64,000 nt of DNA from Clostridiales bacterium VE202-21 (GTDB lineage: Bacteria; Bacillota; Clostridia; Lachnospirales; Lachnospiraceae), in contig BAIF02000066.1 of the NCBI GenBank assembly GCA_000509105.1, forward strand, positions 1 to 64,000, written 5' to 3'. Position numbers and translations under genes: made by a program. Below, piece after piece: positions 7,532 to 16,368 of the stretch (the stretch's first letter is position 1; every line of letters starts with the position of its first letter). The notes beneath the pieces are model-generated. The model was not told where the DNA came from. It did not search any database and saw nothing but the letters and a program-made list of their open reading frames with translations.

Positions 7532-8887
7532 ATGAAAAAACAAAGAGACAGAAGCGCCTATTTATTTGATAACAAGGCACTGAGAGCATTGATAATTCCG
7601 CTGATTATCGAGCAGCTGCTTGCAATACTGGTCGGTATGGCGGATTCGATTATGATAGCGAGTGTCGGAGAGGCGGCGGTATCCGGGGTGTCACTGGTTG
7701 ACAATATCATGGTGCTCTTTATTAATGCCTTTGGAGCTCTGGCCGCCGGAGGCGCGGTTATATCGGGGCAGTATCTGGGGCAGAAGAGTGACGAAAACGC
7801 CTGTGAAGCTTCCAATCAGATTGTATGGTTTATCACGATCGTAGCCGTGGGGATTATGGCTATTATTTACTGTGGAAAATGGTTTATCCTGCATGTGGTA
7901 TTCGGTGCGATCGACGCGGATGTAATGGCACATGCGAATACATACCTGCTGATTGTATCAGCTTCCATTCCGTTCATGGCATTATACAATGCCGGAGCGG
8001 CAATATTCCGTGCCATGGGCAACTCTAAGGTGTCCATGCAGGTTTCGATCATTATGAATTTGATTAATATTGGAGGAAATGCGCTTCTGATATATGGATT
8101 CCATCGGGGAACGGAAGGAGTAGCAATTCCAACACTGATCTCCAGGGTCGTGGCGGCCGTTATAATTACCGTGCTGCTGACTGACCAGAAGCGGCAGCTG
8201 CACATCAGCAGGAGCTTCCATTACCGTCCGGACTGGCGGATGATACGAAGAATCCTGTCGATCGGAGTGCCCAACGGCCTGGAAAACAGCATGTTCCAGC
8301 TGGGGAAAATTATGGTGCTGAGCCTGGTATCTACATTTGGTACCTATGCGATCGCTGCAAATGCGGTCAGCAATGCGGTGGCTCTGTTCCAAATTCTGCC
8401 GGGGATTGCACTGAATCTTGCGATCACCTCCGTGATCGCAATGTGCGTGGGGGCAGGGGATTACGAACAGGCACATTATTACACAAAAAAACTAGTGGGT
8501 ATTGTGTACGTACTGATCTGGATTATGAACGCAGTCATTTTCCTTCTGCTGCCATTTATATTGAAGGCATACCACTTATCAGACCTTACGGCGGAGACAA
8601 CGAAGCAGATATTATATTTCCACAGCATCAGCTGTATGATCGTGTGGCCGGTTGCCTTCTCATTGCCTGCAACTCTGCGGGCTGCCGGGGATGCGAAAGT
8701 TACCATGATAATATCCATTGCCTCTATGTGGATCTTCAGAATTGTCTTCAGTTATATACTGGGAAGATATATGGGACTCGGCGTCTTTGGAGTCTGGGTG
8801 GCCATGGTAATCGACTGGTGCTTCCGGGCCGTCTTCATGATGGTCAGGTATTATGGCGGAAAATGGAAATTGATGCGGAGTATATAA
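7532..8887 (+). CDS. MATE family multidrug/toxin exporter
   Basis: Integral membrane antiporter, 451 residues and 12 predicted membrane segments. The MATE pattern is clear: an N-terminal half starting LRALIIPLIIEQLLAILVGM followed by DSIMIASVGEAAVSGVSLVD, with a second half repeating it from about residue 235 (IRRILSIGVPNGLENSMFQL). It probably expels drugs or small metabolites using a cation gradient; substrate not predictable. The ATG at 7532 is preceded by a weak Shine-Dalgarno (GGAATGAGAG). It follows the repeat element directly, with no clear promoter seen between them, and is followed by the guaA promoter. Confidence 0.92.
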   Translation: MKKQRDRSAYLFDNKALRALIIPLIIEQLLAILVGMADSIMIASVGEAAVSGVSLVDNIMVLFINAFGALAAGGAVISGQYLGQKSDENACEASNQIVWFITIVAVGIMAIIYCGKWFILHVVFGAIDADVMAHANTYLLIVSASIPFMALYNAGAAIFRAMGNSKVSMQVSIIMNLINIGGNALLIYGFHRGTEGVAIPTLISRVVAAVIITVLLTDQKRQLHISRSFHYRPDWRMIRRILSIGVPNGLENSMFQLGKIMVLSLVSTFGTYAIAANAVSNAVALFQILPGIALNLAITSVIAMCVGAGDYEQAHYYTKKLVGIVYVLIWIMNAVIFLLLPFILKAYHLSDLTAETTKQILYFHSISCMIVWPVAFSLPATLRAAGDAKVTMIISIASMWIFRIVFSYILGRYMGLGVFGVWVAMVIDWCFRAVFMMVRYYGGKWKLMRSI

Positions 8888-8986
8888 GCAGGGAAAATAA
8901 CAGATTATACAGTGTAGGGCGATGGATTTCCCTGGAAATGCGGCCTGAAAACCAGACGTGGATGCGCGTTTTTTTAAAAGAGAGTC

Positions 8987-9015
8987 TTGTAAATCGCAAA
9001 ACCCTCCCTTATAAT
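8987..9015 (+). promoter_or_regulatory. guaA promoter
   Basis: TTGTAA at 8987-8992 and TATAAT at 9010-9015 with an ideal 17-bp spacer, 56 bp before the guaA start. No purine riboswitch signature was seen in the leader. Confidence 0.75.
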
Positions 9016-9070
9016 AGGAAAGTAAATTTAAAATAGGTTTAGACATTGTGTGTTCAACAGGAGGATAAAT

Positions 9071-10618
9071 TTGAAAAATGAATTAGTCATTGTCCTGGAT
9101 TTCGGAGGGCAGTATAATCAGCTGGTCGCAAGGCGCGTCAGAGAGTGCAGCGTGTATTGCGAGATCTATTCTTATAAGACAGATATAGAAAAAATAAAGG
9201 CAATGAATCCGAAAGGAATCATTCTGACAGGAGGGCCGAACAGCTGCTACGAGGCAGATTCCCCGACTTATACAAAAGAACTTTTTAAGCTTGGCATACC
9301 GGTTCTCGGCTTGTGCTATGGCGCGCAGCTGATGATGCATGTGCTGGGAGGCCGGGTAGAACGTGCGGATGTACGGGAGTATGGAAAGACAGAAGTGCTC
9401 ATCGACAAGCCGGACTCCAAGGTATTTGAAGATGTTTCCACCCCCACAATCTGCTGGATGAGCCACTTTGACTACATCTCCCAGGCGGCGCCCGGATTTG
9501 AAGTCACAGCGCATACCGCAGACTGCCCTACAGCAGCAGCGGAAAGAGCCCAGGACGGCCTCTATGCGATACAATTCCATCCAGAGGTGCTGCATACGGC
9601 GGAAGGCACAAAGATGATTAATAACTTTGTAAAGAATGTCTGCGGCTGTGCTGGAGACTGGAAGATGGATGCATTTGTAGAAGAGACGATCAAGGCAATC
9701 CGGGAAAAAGTTGGCGGAGGCAAAGTGCTCTGCGCGCTTTCGGGCGGCGTGGATTCTTCTGTGGCAGCAGTGTTGCTTTCCAAGGCGATCGGATCACAGC
9801 TCACCTGTGTATTTGTAGATCATGGCCTTTTAAGGAAAGATGAAGGGGACGAAGTAGAGGCTGTCTTTGGACCGGAAGGGCATTATGACCTGAACTTTAT
9901 CAGGGTTAATGCGCAGGAGAGATTCTACAGCAAGCTTGCAGGAGCTGTCGAGCCGGAAGAGAAACGGAAGATTATAGGAGAAGAATTTATCCGTGTATTT
10001 GAGGAAGAGGCTCAGAAGATCGGGGCGGTAGATTTTCTCGTGCAGGGGACGATATATCCGGATGTAGTAGAGAGCGGCCTGGGAGGGGAATCCGCGGTGA
10101 TCAAATCCCATCACAATGTAGGCGGACTGCCGGATTATGTGGATTTTAAAGAGATCATAGAGCCGTTGAGAGACTTGTTTAAGGACGAGGTGCGTAAGGC
10201 GGGACTGGAGCTTGGGATACCGGAGAGACTGGTGTTCAGGCAGCCATTCCCTGGGCCGGGTCTGGGAATACGGATTATTGGCGAGATTACCGCTGAAAAG
10301 GTGAAGATCGTGCAGGATGCAGACGCTATTTACCGTGAGGAAATGGATGCTGCCGGAATGAATAAGATTGTGGGGCAGTATTTTGCGGCTCTGACCAATA
10401 TGAGGTCTGTGGGGGTTATGGGGGATGAGAGAACCTATGACTATGCAGTGGCGCTGCGGGCGGTGAATACTATAGATTTCATGACTGCGGAGTCGTCGGA
10501 AGTGCCTTGGGAGGTGCTGCACCGGGTGACCAGCAGGATTGTGAATGAAGTGGGGCATGTGAATCGGGTGTTCTATGATTTAACGGGGAAACCACCGGGG
10601 ACGATAGAGTTCGAGTAA
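9071..10618 (+). CDS. guaA: GMP synthase (glutamine-hydrolysing)
   Basis: Converts XMP to GMP with glutamine and ATP, in the cytoplasm. The N-terminal class I glutamine amidotransferase domain has [10 protein letters not shown], the nucleophile in [13 protein letters not shown] and the His-x-Glu in IQFHPEV. The ATP pyrophosphatase domain has the PP-loop SGGVDSS, and the C-terminal dimer domain ends in [12 protein letters not shown] 9071 follows AGGAGGA at 9059-9065 and gives the family N-terminus [11 protein letters not shown]; the longer frame adds seven unrelated residues. The resulting 515 residues is standard. It is transcribed alone. Confidence 0.97.
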   Translation: MKNELVIVLDFGGQYNQLVARRVRECSVYCEIYSYKTDIEKIKAMNPKGIILTGGPNSCYEADSPTYTKELFKLGIPVLGLCYGAQLMMHVLGGRVERADVREYGKTEVLIDKPDSKVFEDVSTPTICWMSHFDYISQAAPGFEVTAHTADCPTAAAERAQDGLYAIQFHPEVLHTAEGTKMINNFVKNVCGCAGDWKMDAFVEETIKAIREKVGGGKVLCALSGGVDSSVAAVLLSKAIGSQLTCVFVDHGLLRKDEGDEVEAVFGPEGHYDLNFIRVNAQERFYSKLAGAVEPEEKRKIIGEEFIRVFEEEAQKIGAVDFLVQGTIYPDVVESGLGGESAVIKSHHNVGGLPDYVDFKEIIEPLRDLFKDEVRKAGLELGIPERLVFRQPFPGPGLGIRIIGEITAEKVKIVQDADAIYREEMDAAGMNKIVGQYFAALTNMRSVGVMGDERTYDYAVALRAVNTIDFMTAESSEVPWEVLHRVTSRIVNEVGHVNRVFYDLTGKPPGTIEFE

Positions 10619-10751
10619 TTTCAATTTAATATAGTTTATTTTATATGGCAGGTAGTCTGTGGATTACTTGCATATTAGGTATTATTTTATTAGTTTTATT
10701 TACAGAATTTTTTGTTGCCAGAATATATCAGAAAATTGACGCATAAAAATG

Positions 10752-10792
10752 TTGACACCAAATACGACACCACATATAATATAAGCAGGAGG
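10752..10792 (+). promoter_or_regulatory. consensus promoter and Shine-Dalgarno of hicAB
   Basis: A perfect TTGACA (10752-10757), 17-bp spacer and perfect TATAAT (10775-10780) are followed by AGGAGG at 10787-10792. Such a strong promoter is typical of toxin-antitoxin operons that repress themselves. Confidence 0.85.
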
Positions 10793-10800
10793 TATTCAAG

Positions 10801-11058
10801 ATGTCAAAGTGGGATAAACTATTAACACGTATTTGTTCTTTATCTAAAGACCTCCGGTTCAATGAATTACGTAAAGTGTTAGAAAGTTATGGATATGAAA
10901 TGAACGCTCCGAGGAGTGGAAGCAGTCATTATACATTTCGGAAATCGGGATGTCAGCCGCTTACGATACCAAAGCATGAACCGATTAAAAAAGTATATGT
11001 AGAATTGGTAAAGCAAATTGTAGAAAGTGAGGCGAAAAACGATGAAGACGCTGAATGA
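10801..11058 (+). CDS. hicA: HicA-type mRNA interferase toxin
   Basis: An 85-residue protein with the HicA double-stranded-RNA-binding-like fold: FNELRKVLESYGYEMNAPRS followed by the active-site His43 in GSSHYTFRK and the conserved IPKHEPIKKVYVELVKQI. HicA cleaves mRNA when the antitoxin is lost. The N-terminal extension (about 18 residues) before the core is somewhat longer than in the shortest family members. The stop overlaps the hicB start by 17 bases, so the pair is translationally coupled. Confidence 0.9.
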   Translation: MSKWDKLLTRICSLSKDLRFNELRKVLESYGYEMNAPRSGSSHYTFRKSGCQPLTIPKHEPIKKVYVELVKQIVESEAKNDEDAE

Positions 11059-11404
11059 TTATATGGCAATGTCCTATCGGATGGAGATTGTAGAGGATAA
11101 GGATGAAGGTGGATTTGTGGTTTCCTATCCTGACCTTCCTGGGTGTATTACCTGTGGTGAGACAGTAGAATCTGCGGTAGCAAATGCACTGGATGCAAAA
11201 AAAGTATGGATTGAAGCTGCACTTGAAGATGGGATTCCGATTCATGAGCCGGATAAGTTAGGAGATTATTCTGGACAGTTTAAGTTGAGAATACCTCGCA
11301 GTCTGCACCGCTCATTAGCAGAGCATTCCAAAAGAGAAGGTATCAGTATGAATCAGTATTGTGTGTATCTCCTTTCTCGAAACGATGCTGTTTATCCAAG
11401 ATGA
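11042..11404 (+). CDS. hicB: HicB-type antitoxin
   Basis: The antitoxin partner of HicA. It has the degenerate RNase-H-like HicB core (DEGGFVVSYPDLPGCITCGE, then AVANALDAKKVWIEAALEDG) and a C-terminal ribbon-helix-helix-like segment (LRIPRSLHRSLAEHSKREGI, then SMNQYCVYLL) that would bind the operator. ATG 11042 was chosen over GTG 11027 because GTGAGG just upstream serves as the ribosome site. The length of 120 residues is normal. Confidence 0.92.
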   Translation: MKTLNDYMAMSYRMEIVEDKDEGGFVVSYPDLPGCITCGETVESAVANALDAKKVWIEAALEDGIPIHEPDKLGDYSGQFKLRIPRSLHRSLAEHSKREGISMNQYCVYLLSRNDAVYPR

Positions 11405-11847
11405 AAAAGGTAGTATGATGTGAAAAAAGACGTTTAAAATATGGCAACATATTGGCAGCAGAAAATCAGTAAGGCAGAATAAGTGATGTAATTGAAGTAA
11501 TAAATGGTGTGTATTTGTACAAAACTTAAACAAATATATTTAATAACAATAAAGGGCACACCGAGTTTGAATATAAAAGAGTCTGGAAATTCAGCATTTA
11601 TGCGGATTTCTGGGCTCTTATTATTGTCAAATACTTACCACCCCTCACATCCTTCCCCACCTCTACATCCTTTTTAAGCCCCCCGCCCGAGAAAAGAACT
11701 AAAAAAGTCTGAGCCCTCCTAAAAATACACCCCAAAAGAGCCCCCTGGTCAATAGGAATCCACGGCCTCTTATACTATGATAATAATATATCAAGCAGCC
11801 CCTATAAGGCTGAAGACAACGATTATTTTCAAAAGGAGGAGAATTGT
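11405..11847 (+). other. intergenic region between hicB and hpdB: hairpin and weak promoter
   Basis: No gene is seen in these 443 bases. A hairpin at 11577-11619 (AAGAGTCTGGAAATTC against GGATTTCTGGGCTCTT) followed by a modest T/A tract may terminate hicAB. Between 11640 and 11700 the + strand is strikingly pyrimidine-rich. Near the hpdB gene TATACT (11771-11776) and TATGAT (11776-11781) are good -10 boxes, but no matching -35 is visible, which suggests an activated promoter. A short CAGCC/GGCTG hairpin (11796-11812) lies in the leader. Confidence 0.5.
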
Positions 11848-14580
11848 ATGGACGCTATTGAGAGAGGAAAACGGCTGGAAGAGATTCTGGCAGAAAAAGG
11901 AATGTCAATGGGTTTAGCGTACGGCAGTGATGACTTACAGCAATCCGAAGAGATTGTTGACAGAGAGATTAAGCTGGAAAAAACAAAACGTGCAGAATAC
12001 TTAATGGATCTGTATTACCAGGCATTTTCAAGCGCAAGTGTTGAGTTCCCTTACTGGTACAGCAGAAAGTTTGCAGAATGTGACGGAGATGTGCTGGAAG
12101 TCCGCCGTGCAAAAGCGCTTGCATGCGCATATGCTCATTCTACCCCGAGTATTTATCCCAAAGATTTACTTCCGGGCGGAAAAACAGATTATTTAAGAGG
12201 CGGTTTTCCAATGCCATGGCTTACCAATTCATTCTACCTTGCAAAAGAAGATGAATTGAAGAGTGCGGCAGCAAGTGGAACGACGGCAATTGATGAGATT
12301 GCAGCGCTTGGAACCGGAGGCGGAAACGTAACCAAGAATCAGGGAAAAGTTGTTTCTCTTGCAGGTAAATTCGGGATCAGGGCGGAAGAAGTACCGGTAC
12401 TTACGAAACTGGCGAGAGAGTGGGCCGGAAAATCGGTAGAAGACCTTGGTCTTGCGTATGAGAAGATGATGTCTGACTACGAAGACAAGGCAAATATCAT
12501 GAAGAGCGTTCTGGTGTTCTGTGACAGCGGCTATACAATTCCGCAGGGACGTGAAGTTGCAAGCTACTATTTCCCACTGGAATATGGAATTGACGGAATG
12601 ATCAGATTCTGCGAGGAAAAGAAACTGGAAGTTGCAGGATTTGCAGATGGCGACGGAATCCTTGGTATGAAACGCCTGTATTTCTACGAGGCGGCACGTA
12701 TTGTATTAGGCGGTATTCAGCAGTTCTGGATGAATTATGTGAAAGAATTGAGAACCGTTGCTGAGATTGAGCCGGATGCAGCTCAGAAAGAAGAGTATCT
12801 TGCACTTGCAGAACAGATGGAATGGATCGCCCACAATCCACCGAGAAACTTCAGAGAAGCACTGCATCTTACTTATTTGATCCATATTACAGTATTGAAT
12901 GAAGATGCAATCTCCGGATACTCTCCGGGACGTCTCGGGCAGGTGCTTTATCCGTATTTTGAAAAAGATATTGCAGATGGAACTATTACAGAAGAAGAAG
13001 TCATTGAGCTTCTGGAAGTACATCGTTTCAAATTCAGTACAATTGAGCTGTTCGCAAGCACAGGAATCTCGGGAGGTATTTCAGGCAATACATTTAACAA
13101 CCTTTCTGTGGGAGGCCTTGATAAAGACGGCGCACCCTGTGGAAACAGACTGGAGTGGCTTATTCTTCATGCGGGTATGACAAATCAGTCTCCACAGCCG
13201 ACTTTATCGGTATTATATGATGAGAGACTTCCGAAGGATTTCCTGATTAAGTGTGTGGAATGTACCAAGACTGGGGTTGGATACCCGGCATGGATGAATA
13301 ACCGGGTTGCGATGGACTTTATGATGAATCAGTACGGCGCAGAGGGGATGACGGTATCTGAGGCACGCGCAGTGGCAATCGGCGGATGTCTGGAGACTGC
13401 GCCTGGCTGTTTCATGCCTCTTCATTTCAACGGAAAGACACACTATATTCCGGCAGGCGCAAGCCAGACAACTTCGGTAGGCGTACACTTTGTATCGAAT
13501 CCGAAGATGATCAATATGGTACTGTTCAACGGTGTGGATCCAAGAACCGGCATACAGGTACTTCCGCCGCACAACAGAGAGCTTAAGACCTATGAGGATT
13601 TCTGGGATCAGTATAAAAAGTATTATGCAAAGACATTGGAGCCGACTGTAAAAGCGGGGAATATCCAGCATGACATCTGGCGTGACAGAAATATGTCTAT
13701 TGTAAACTCCCTGTTCAAACCGGACTGCCTGAAGAACGGACATCATATCGGACATATGGGAACCAGGTATAATGCGACCTATAATATCGAGTCCTGCGGT
13801 ACGATCAATATGGTTAACTCACTTGCGGCGTTGAAGAAGCTTGTTTATGAAGAGAAAAAGTACACATTGGATGATTTCAGAGATGCGATCAAGGATAACT
13901 TTGGCTTCTATACAGCAGTAGAATCAAAAGCATTCTCATTGGGCGAGCAGATTAAAAAGCCAGATGTTACAAAATATGATGAGATTCATGGCGACTGCCT
14001 GAAAGCCCCAAAACATGGGAATGATGAGGACTACGTGAAAGAGATTCTGAAAGAGTATGAAGACTGGTTCTGCGATCTCTGTAATACATACGAATCTCTG
14101 TATGCAAAACCAATGTATGCATGTCAGATCTCCGTGGCGCTGCATGCTGCAGTGGGTATGGCAACATTTGCAACACCGGATGGACGCCTGTGCAATACGG
14201 CATTTGCAGATGGTTCCATGTCTGCATATCCTGGTACAGACCGGAAGGGGCCATATGCTTTACTGGCTTCCGGGTGCTGTTGGGATCAGAGCAAATCCCA
14301 GAACTCGCAGATTAATATGAAATTCCATCCAAACGCAGTACGCGGACTTGACGGGAGCAAGAAGTTACTGACCATGATTTCAGCATTTATGAATAAGGGC
14401 GGATTCCATGTTCAGTTTAACATTGTTGATTCTAAAATGTTAAAAGAGGCACAGAAACATCCGGAGGCAAACCGGGATTTGTTAGTCAGAGTTTCTGGAT
14501 TTACACAGTACTGGGTAGAGACAGGCAAACCGGTTCAGGACGAAGTAATTGCCCGGACAGAATTTGAAGGAGGTATCTGA
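11848..14580 (+). CDS. hpdB: 4-hydroxyphenylacetate decarboxylase, large glycyl-radical subunit
   Basis: Catalytic subunit that decarboxylates 4-hydroxyphenylacetate to p-cresol by radical chemistry, the end of tyrosine fermentation. The pyruvate-formate-lyase-like fold spans 910 residues. Key residues line up with the Clostridium scatologenes enzyme at a constant offset of 11: thiyl Cys514 and Glu516 in GGCLET (C503/E505), His547 (H536), Glu648 in YNIESCG (E637, which contacts the substrate hydroxyl) and radical Gly884 in RVSGFTQYW (G873). The reference numbers are from memory of the published structure. The ATG follows AAAGGAGGAG. The small subunit follows directly; the activase hpdA is two genes on. 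A related arylacetate decarboxylase is the main alternative, but the small subunit argues against it. Confidence 0.93.
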   Translation: MDAIERGKRLEEILAEKGMSMGLAYGSDDLQQSEEIVDREIKLEKTKRAEYLMDLYYQAFSSASVEFPYWYSRKFAECDGDVLEVRRAKALACAYAHSTPSIYPKDLLPGGKTDYLRGGFPMPWLTNSFYLAKEDELKSAAASGTTAIDEIAALGTGGGNVTKNQGKVVSLAGKFGIRAEEVPVLTKLAREWAGKSVEDLGLAYEKMMSDYEDKANIMKSVLVFCDSGYTIPQGREVASYYFPLEYGIDGMIRFCEEKKLEVAGFADGDGILGMKRLYFYEAARIVLGGIQQFWMNYVKELRTVAEIEPDAAQKEEYLALAEQMEWIAHNPPRNFREALHLTYLIHITVLNEDAISGYSPGRLGQVLYPYFEKDIADGTITEEEVIELLEVHRFKFSTIELFASTGISGGISGNTFNNLSVGGLDKDGAPCGNRLEWLILHAGMTNQSPQPTLSVLYDERLPKDFLIKCVECTKTGVGYPAWMNNRVAMDFMMNQYGAEGMTVSEARAVAIGGCLETAPGCFMPLHFNGKTHYIPAGASQTTSVGVHFVSNPKMINMVLFNGVDPRTGIQVLPPHNRELKTYEDFWDQYKKYYAKTLEPTVKAGNIQHDIWRDRNMSIVNSLFKPDCLKNGHHIGHMGTRYNATYNIESCGTINMVNSLAALKKLVYEEKKYTLDDFRDAIKDNFGFYTAVESKAFSLGEQIKKPDVTKYDEIHGDCLKAPKHGNDEDYVKEILKEYEDWFCDLCNTYESLYAKPMYACQISVALHAAVGMATFATPDGRLCNTAFADGSMSAYPGTDRKGPYALLASGCCWDQSKSQNSQINMKFHPNAVRGLDGSKKLLTMISAFMNKGGFHVQFNIVDSKMLKEAQKHPEANRDLLVRVSGFTQYWVETGKPVQDEVIARTEFEGGI

Positions 14581-14581
14581 T

Positions 14582-14836
14582 ATGAGTAAACATAGCGATT
14601 GTAAAAACTTTGTTCAGTTTGATGTATTTAAAGGCTTTTGTAGAAAAAATGGTGGTTTTGTGTTGATCGATACCGATATCTGTCCGGCTTTTGCAGAAAA
14701 AGCAAAATGCAGGAACTGCAGCCATTTTTGTGGGGTGAATGAAGAGGGGATCGGCATGTGCAAAGGGCTGAAGTCTGAATACTGGGCATACGAAGATATG
14801 GATGCTAAGACATGTGAAGGATATGAGACAAAATAG
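14582..14836 (+). CDS. hpdC: 4-hydroxyphenylacetate decarboxylase, small iron-sulfur subunit
   Basis: An 84-residue protein needed for the activity and stability of HpdB. It starts MSKHSDCKNF and has the family's spaced cysteines (SDCKNF, GFCRKN, DICPAF, KCRNCSHFCG, MCKGL, KTCEGY), which bind two iron-sulfur clusters in the known homologue. The ATG lies two bases after the hpdB stop, with GGAGG inside the hpdB tail, so it is translationally coupled. Presence of this subunit distinguishes the hydroxyphenylacetate enzyme from indoleacetate decarboxylase, which is reported to lack it. Confidence 0.93.
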   Translation: MSKHSDCKNFVQFDVFKGFCRKNGGFVLIDTDICPAFAEKAKCRNCSHFCGVNEEGIGMCKGLKSEYWAYEDMDAKTCEGYETK

Positions 14837-14856
14837 ATAATTGAGGTTATCTGGCC

Positions 14857-14880
14857 ATGCAGGCGCTTTAGCGCCTGCAT
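14857..14880 (+). terminator. intercistronic hairpin hpdC-MFS
   Basis: ATGCAGGCGC and GCGCCTGCAT form a perfect 10-bp stem with a TTTA loop. No U-run follows, so it more likely attenuates or stabilises the hpdBC part of the transcript than ends it. Confidence 0.6.
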
Positions 14881-14900
14881 CATGAAAAGGGGGCTTATAT

Positions 14901-16181
14901 ATGAATGAGAAGTCAAACTCTAAAAACTATGGTTTAATGGTAATTGCGGCAGCTTTTCTTGTTTATTTTGTATTTTTTGGATATCGCAGTGCTTTCTCTG
15001 TTTTACTTACCCCAATGACTACGGATATGGGATGGGATACAGCAAGTGTAACGGCAGGGTATTCTATCATGATGCTGATCTATGCGGTTGTATCTTATTT
15101 TTCCGGGCTTATCTTCAGTAAATTCGGGCCGAAGTTCTGCTTTGGTATTGCGACGGTTGCGGGATTTCTGGGGTATTTCGTTACAAGCTATGCAAATTCC
15201 TATATGATGTATCTGCTTCCATATTCTATTTTTGCAGGTACCGCAACGGGTATGCTTTTTGTTCCGGCAGTATCTACGATCAGAAGCTGGTTTATCGGAA
15301 ATGCCTATGGGAAAGCGTTTGGGTTTGCGGCTGCAGGTGCATGTATCGCACAGGTAATACTGACACTTGGGCTGAAAGCGGTTCTCCTGACAATGGACTG
15401 GCGTGTGGCGATGAAGCTTCTCGGTGCTGTTGCGCTGGTACTGTTATTGATAGCCACGCTGATTACAAAACAGGCGCCGCAGTCATATGGCATGGAACCA
15501 AAAGGTGAGATGATCGGCGGCAAGAAATCCGCATCAGAAACGGCTGGATACGCATGGTCAGTAAAAGAAGCATTTTCAACATATTTTGTATGGGGGTCAA
15601 TTCTGTCCTTCTTCTGTTCCTGCTTCTCTGAATTTCTGATCTGGTCACAGCTGGTTCGCTACTGGCAGACAGACGTCGGCCTTTCTATGGGAACGAGTAC
15701 GAACCTTTATGCGTTTGTCGGACTTCTCGGGTGTGTATTCGCACCGCTTCTCGGAACCTTCTCCGATAAGTATGCAGGCAGAGTAGGTGACGAGACAAAA
15801 GCAAGAAGAATTCTGATGTTCTTTGCGGCTGCAAGCGGAGTCCTCGGTATGATCTGCCTGTTGGCAGGCAAGACATCCATCTTTATTACAATTGTTGCAT
15901 GTATCTTTTTTGCAGCATACTGGCAGGGAATGCCGGGGCAGGTTACAGGATATATGGGATCTATATTCGGAAGAAGTTTCCCAAAAATCTGGGGACTTGC
16001 CACTCTGATCATTATGGGTATCGGACCTGCAGTCGGAAGTTACCTGGGAGCCAAATTATATGATGTATTCGGATCCTATAAGGTGTCTTTCATCGTGGCT
16101 ACTATTATGTTTCTTTTATCTGCAATCTTTGCATTCACACTTCCCAAAGCTGCAAAATTGCCGGATAAGTTAAAAAAATAA
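14901..16181 (+). CDS. MFS transporter, probable arylacetate importer of the hpd operon
   Basis: Major facilitator of the OxlT/oxalate-formate-like group, 426 residues with 12 membrane segments, e.g. LMVIAAAFLVYFVFFGYRSA and FSVLLTPMTTDMGW at the N-terminus. A large soluble loop near residues 195-225 separates the halves. It lies between the decarboxylase subunits and the activase with AAAAGGGGG as ribosome site, so it probably imports 4-hydroxyphenylacetate or exchanges it for product. Transport function and operon membership are inferred; MFS genes are also known beside indoleacetate decarboxylase. Confidence 0.82.
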   Translation: MNEKSNSKNYGLMVIAAAFLVYFVFFGYRSAFSVLLTPMTTDMGWDTASVTAGYSIMMLIYAVVSYFSGLIFSKFGPKFCFGIATVAGFLGYFVTSYANSYMMYLLPYSIFAGTATGMLFVPAVSTIRSWFIGNAYGKAFGFAAAGACIAQVILTLGLKAVLLTMDWRVAMKLLGAVALVLLLIATLITKQAPQSYGMEPKGEMIGGKKSASETAGYAWSVKEAFSTYFVWGSILSFFCSCFSEFLIWSQLVRYWQTDVGLSMGTSTNLYAFVGLLGCVFAPLLGTFSDKYAGRVGDETKARRILMFFAAASGVLGMICLLAGKTSIFITIVACIFFAAYWQGMPGQVTGYMGSIFGRSFPKIWGLATLIIMGIGPAVGSYLGAKLYDVFGSYKVSFIVATIMFLLSAIFAFTLPKAAKLPDKLKK

Positions 16182-16185
16182 GTTA

Positions 16186-16350
16186 CCAGTACATCGTAAA
16201 ATAAGTAACTGACTCATAAGCTGAGATAAAGTTTCGAGAGTGCTGCTCCACAAACGCAGGCGTAGTGGGCTGACGCTGAGGCTTGTGGAGCAGTGCTATC
16301 GGAAATTTAGGTCTGCTTAAGTGGCAGTTAATTATTATATGATGTACTAG
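16186..16350. repeat. 165-bp MITE-like palindromic element, copy 2
   Basis: Same length and structure as 1763-1927 but mainly in the opposite orientation. Its termini are CCAGTACATCGTAAAATAAG on the left and, read from the right, CTAGTACATCATATAATAAT. The inner arms CTCCACAAACGCAGGCGTAG and CTGACGCTGAGGCTTGTGGAG pair imperfectly. It sits inside the hpd operon, 4 bases after the MFS stop codon and directly against the hpdA ribosome site (AGGAGGG at about 16355), so its hairpin may separate or stabilise parts of the mRNA. Confidence 0.85.
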
Positions 16351-16368
16351 TGTTCAGGAGGGATTGTT

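Noticed and set aside
7218-7589. 123-codon minus-strand frame, and the similar one at 44407-44682
   Set aside because: Both lie over the same non-coding repeat family, share peptides only because of it, and have no start signals.
9001-9030. Third copy of the second repeat family
   Set aside because: ACCCTCC and ATAATAGGAAAGTA resemble parts of it, but the order is inverted and the match short; it is better explained as the guaA promoter.
11042-11404. Second toxin-antitoxin system formed by the AIPR/HTH pair
   Set aside because: Divergent orientation, large AIPR size and lack of coupling do not fit a classical toxin-antitoxin pair; only hicAB (10801-11404) qualifies.
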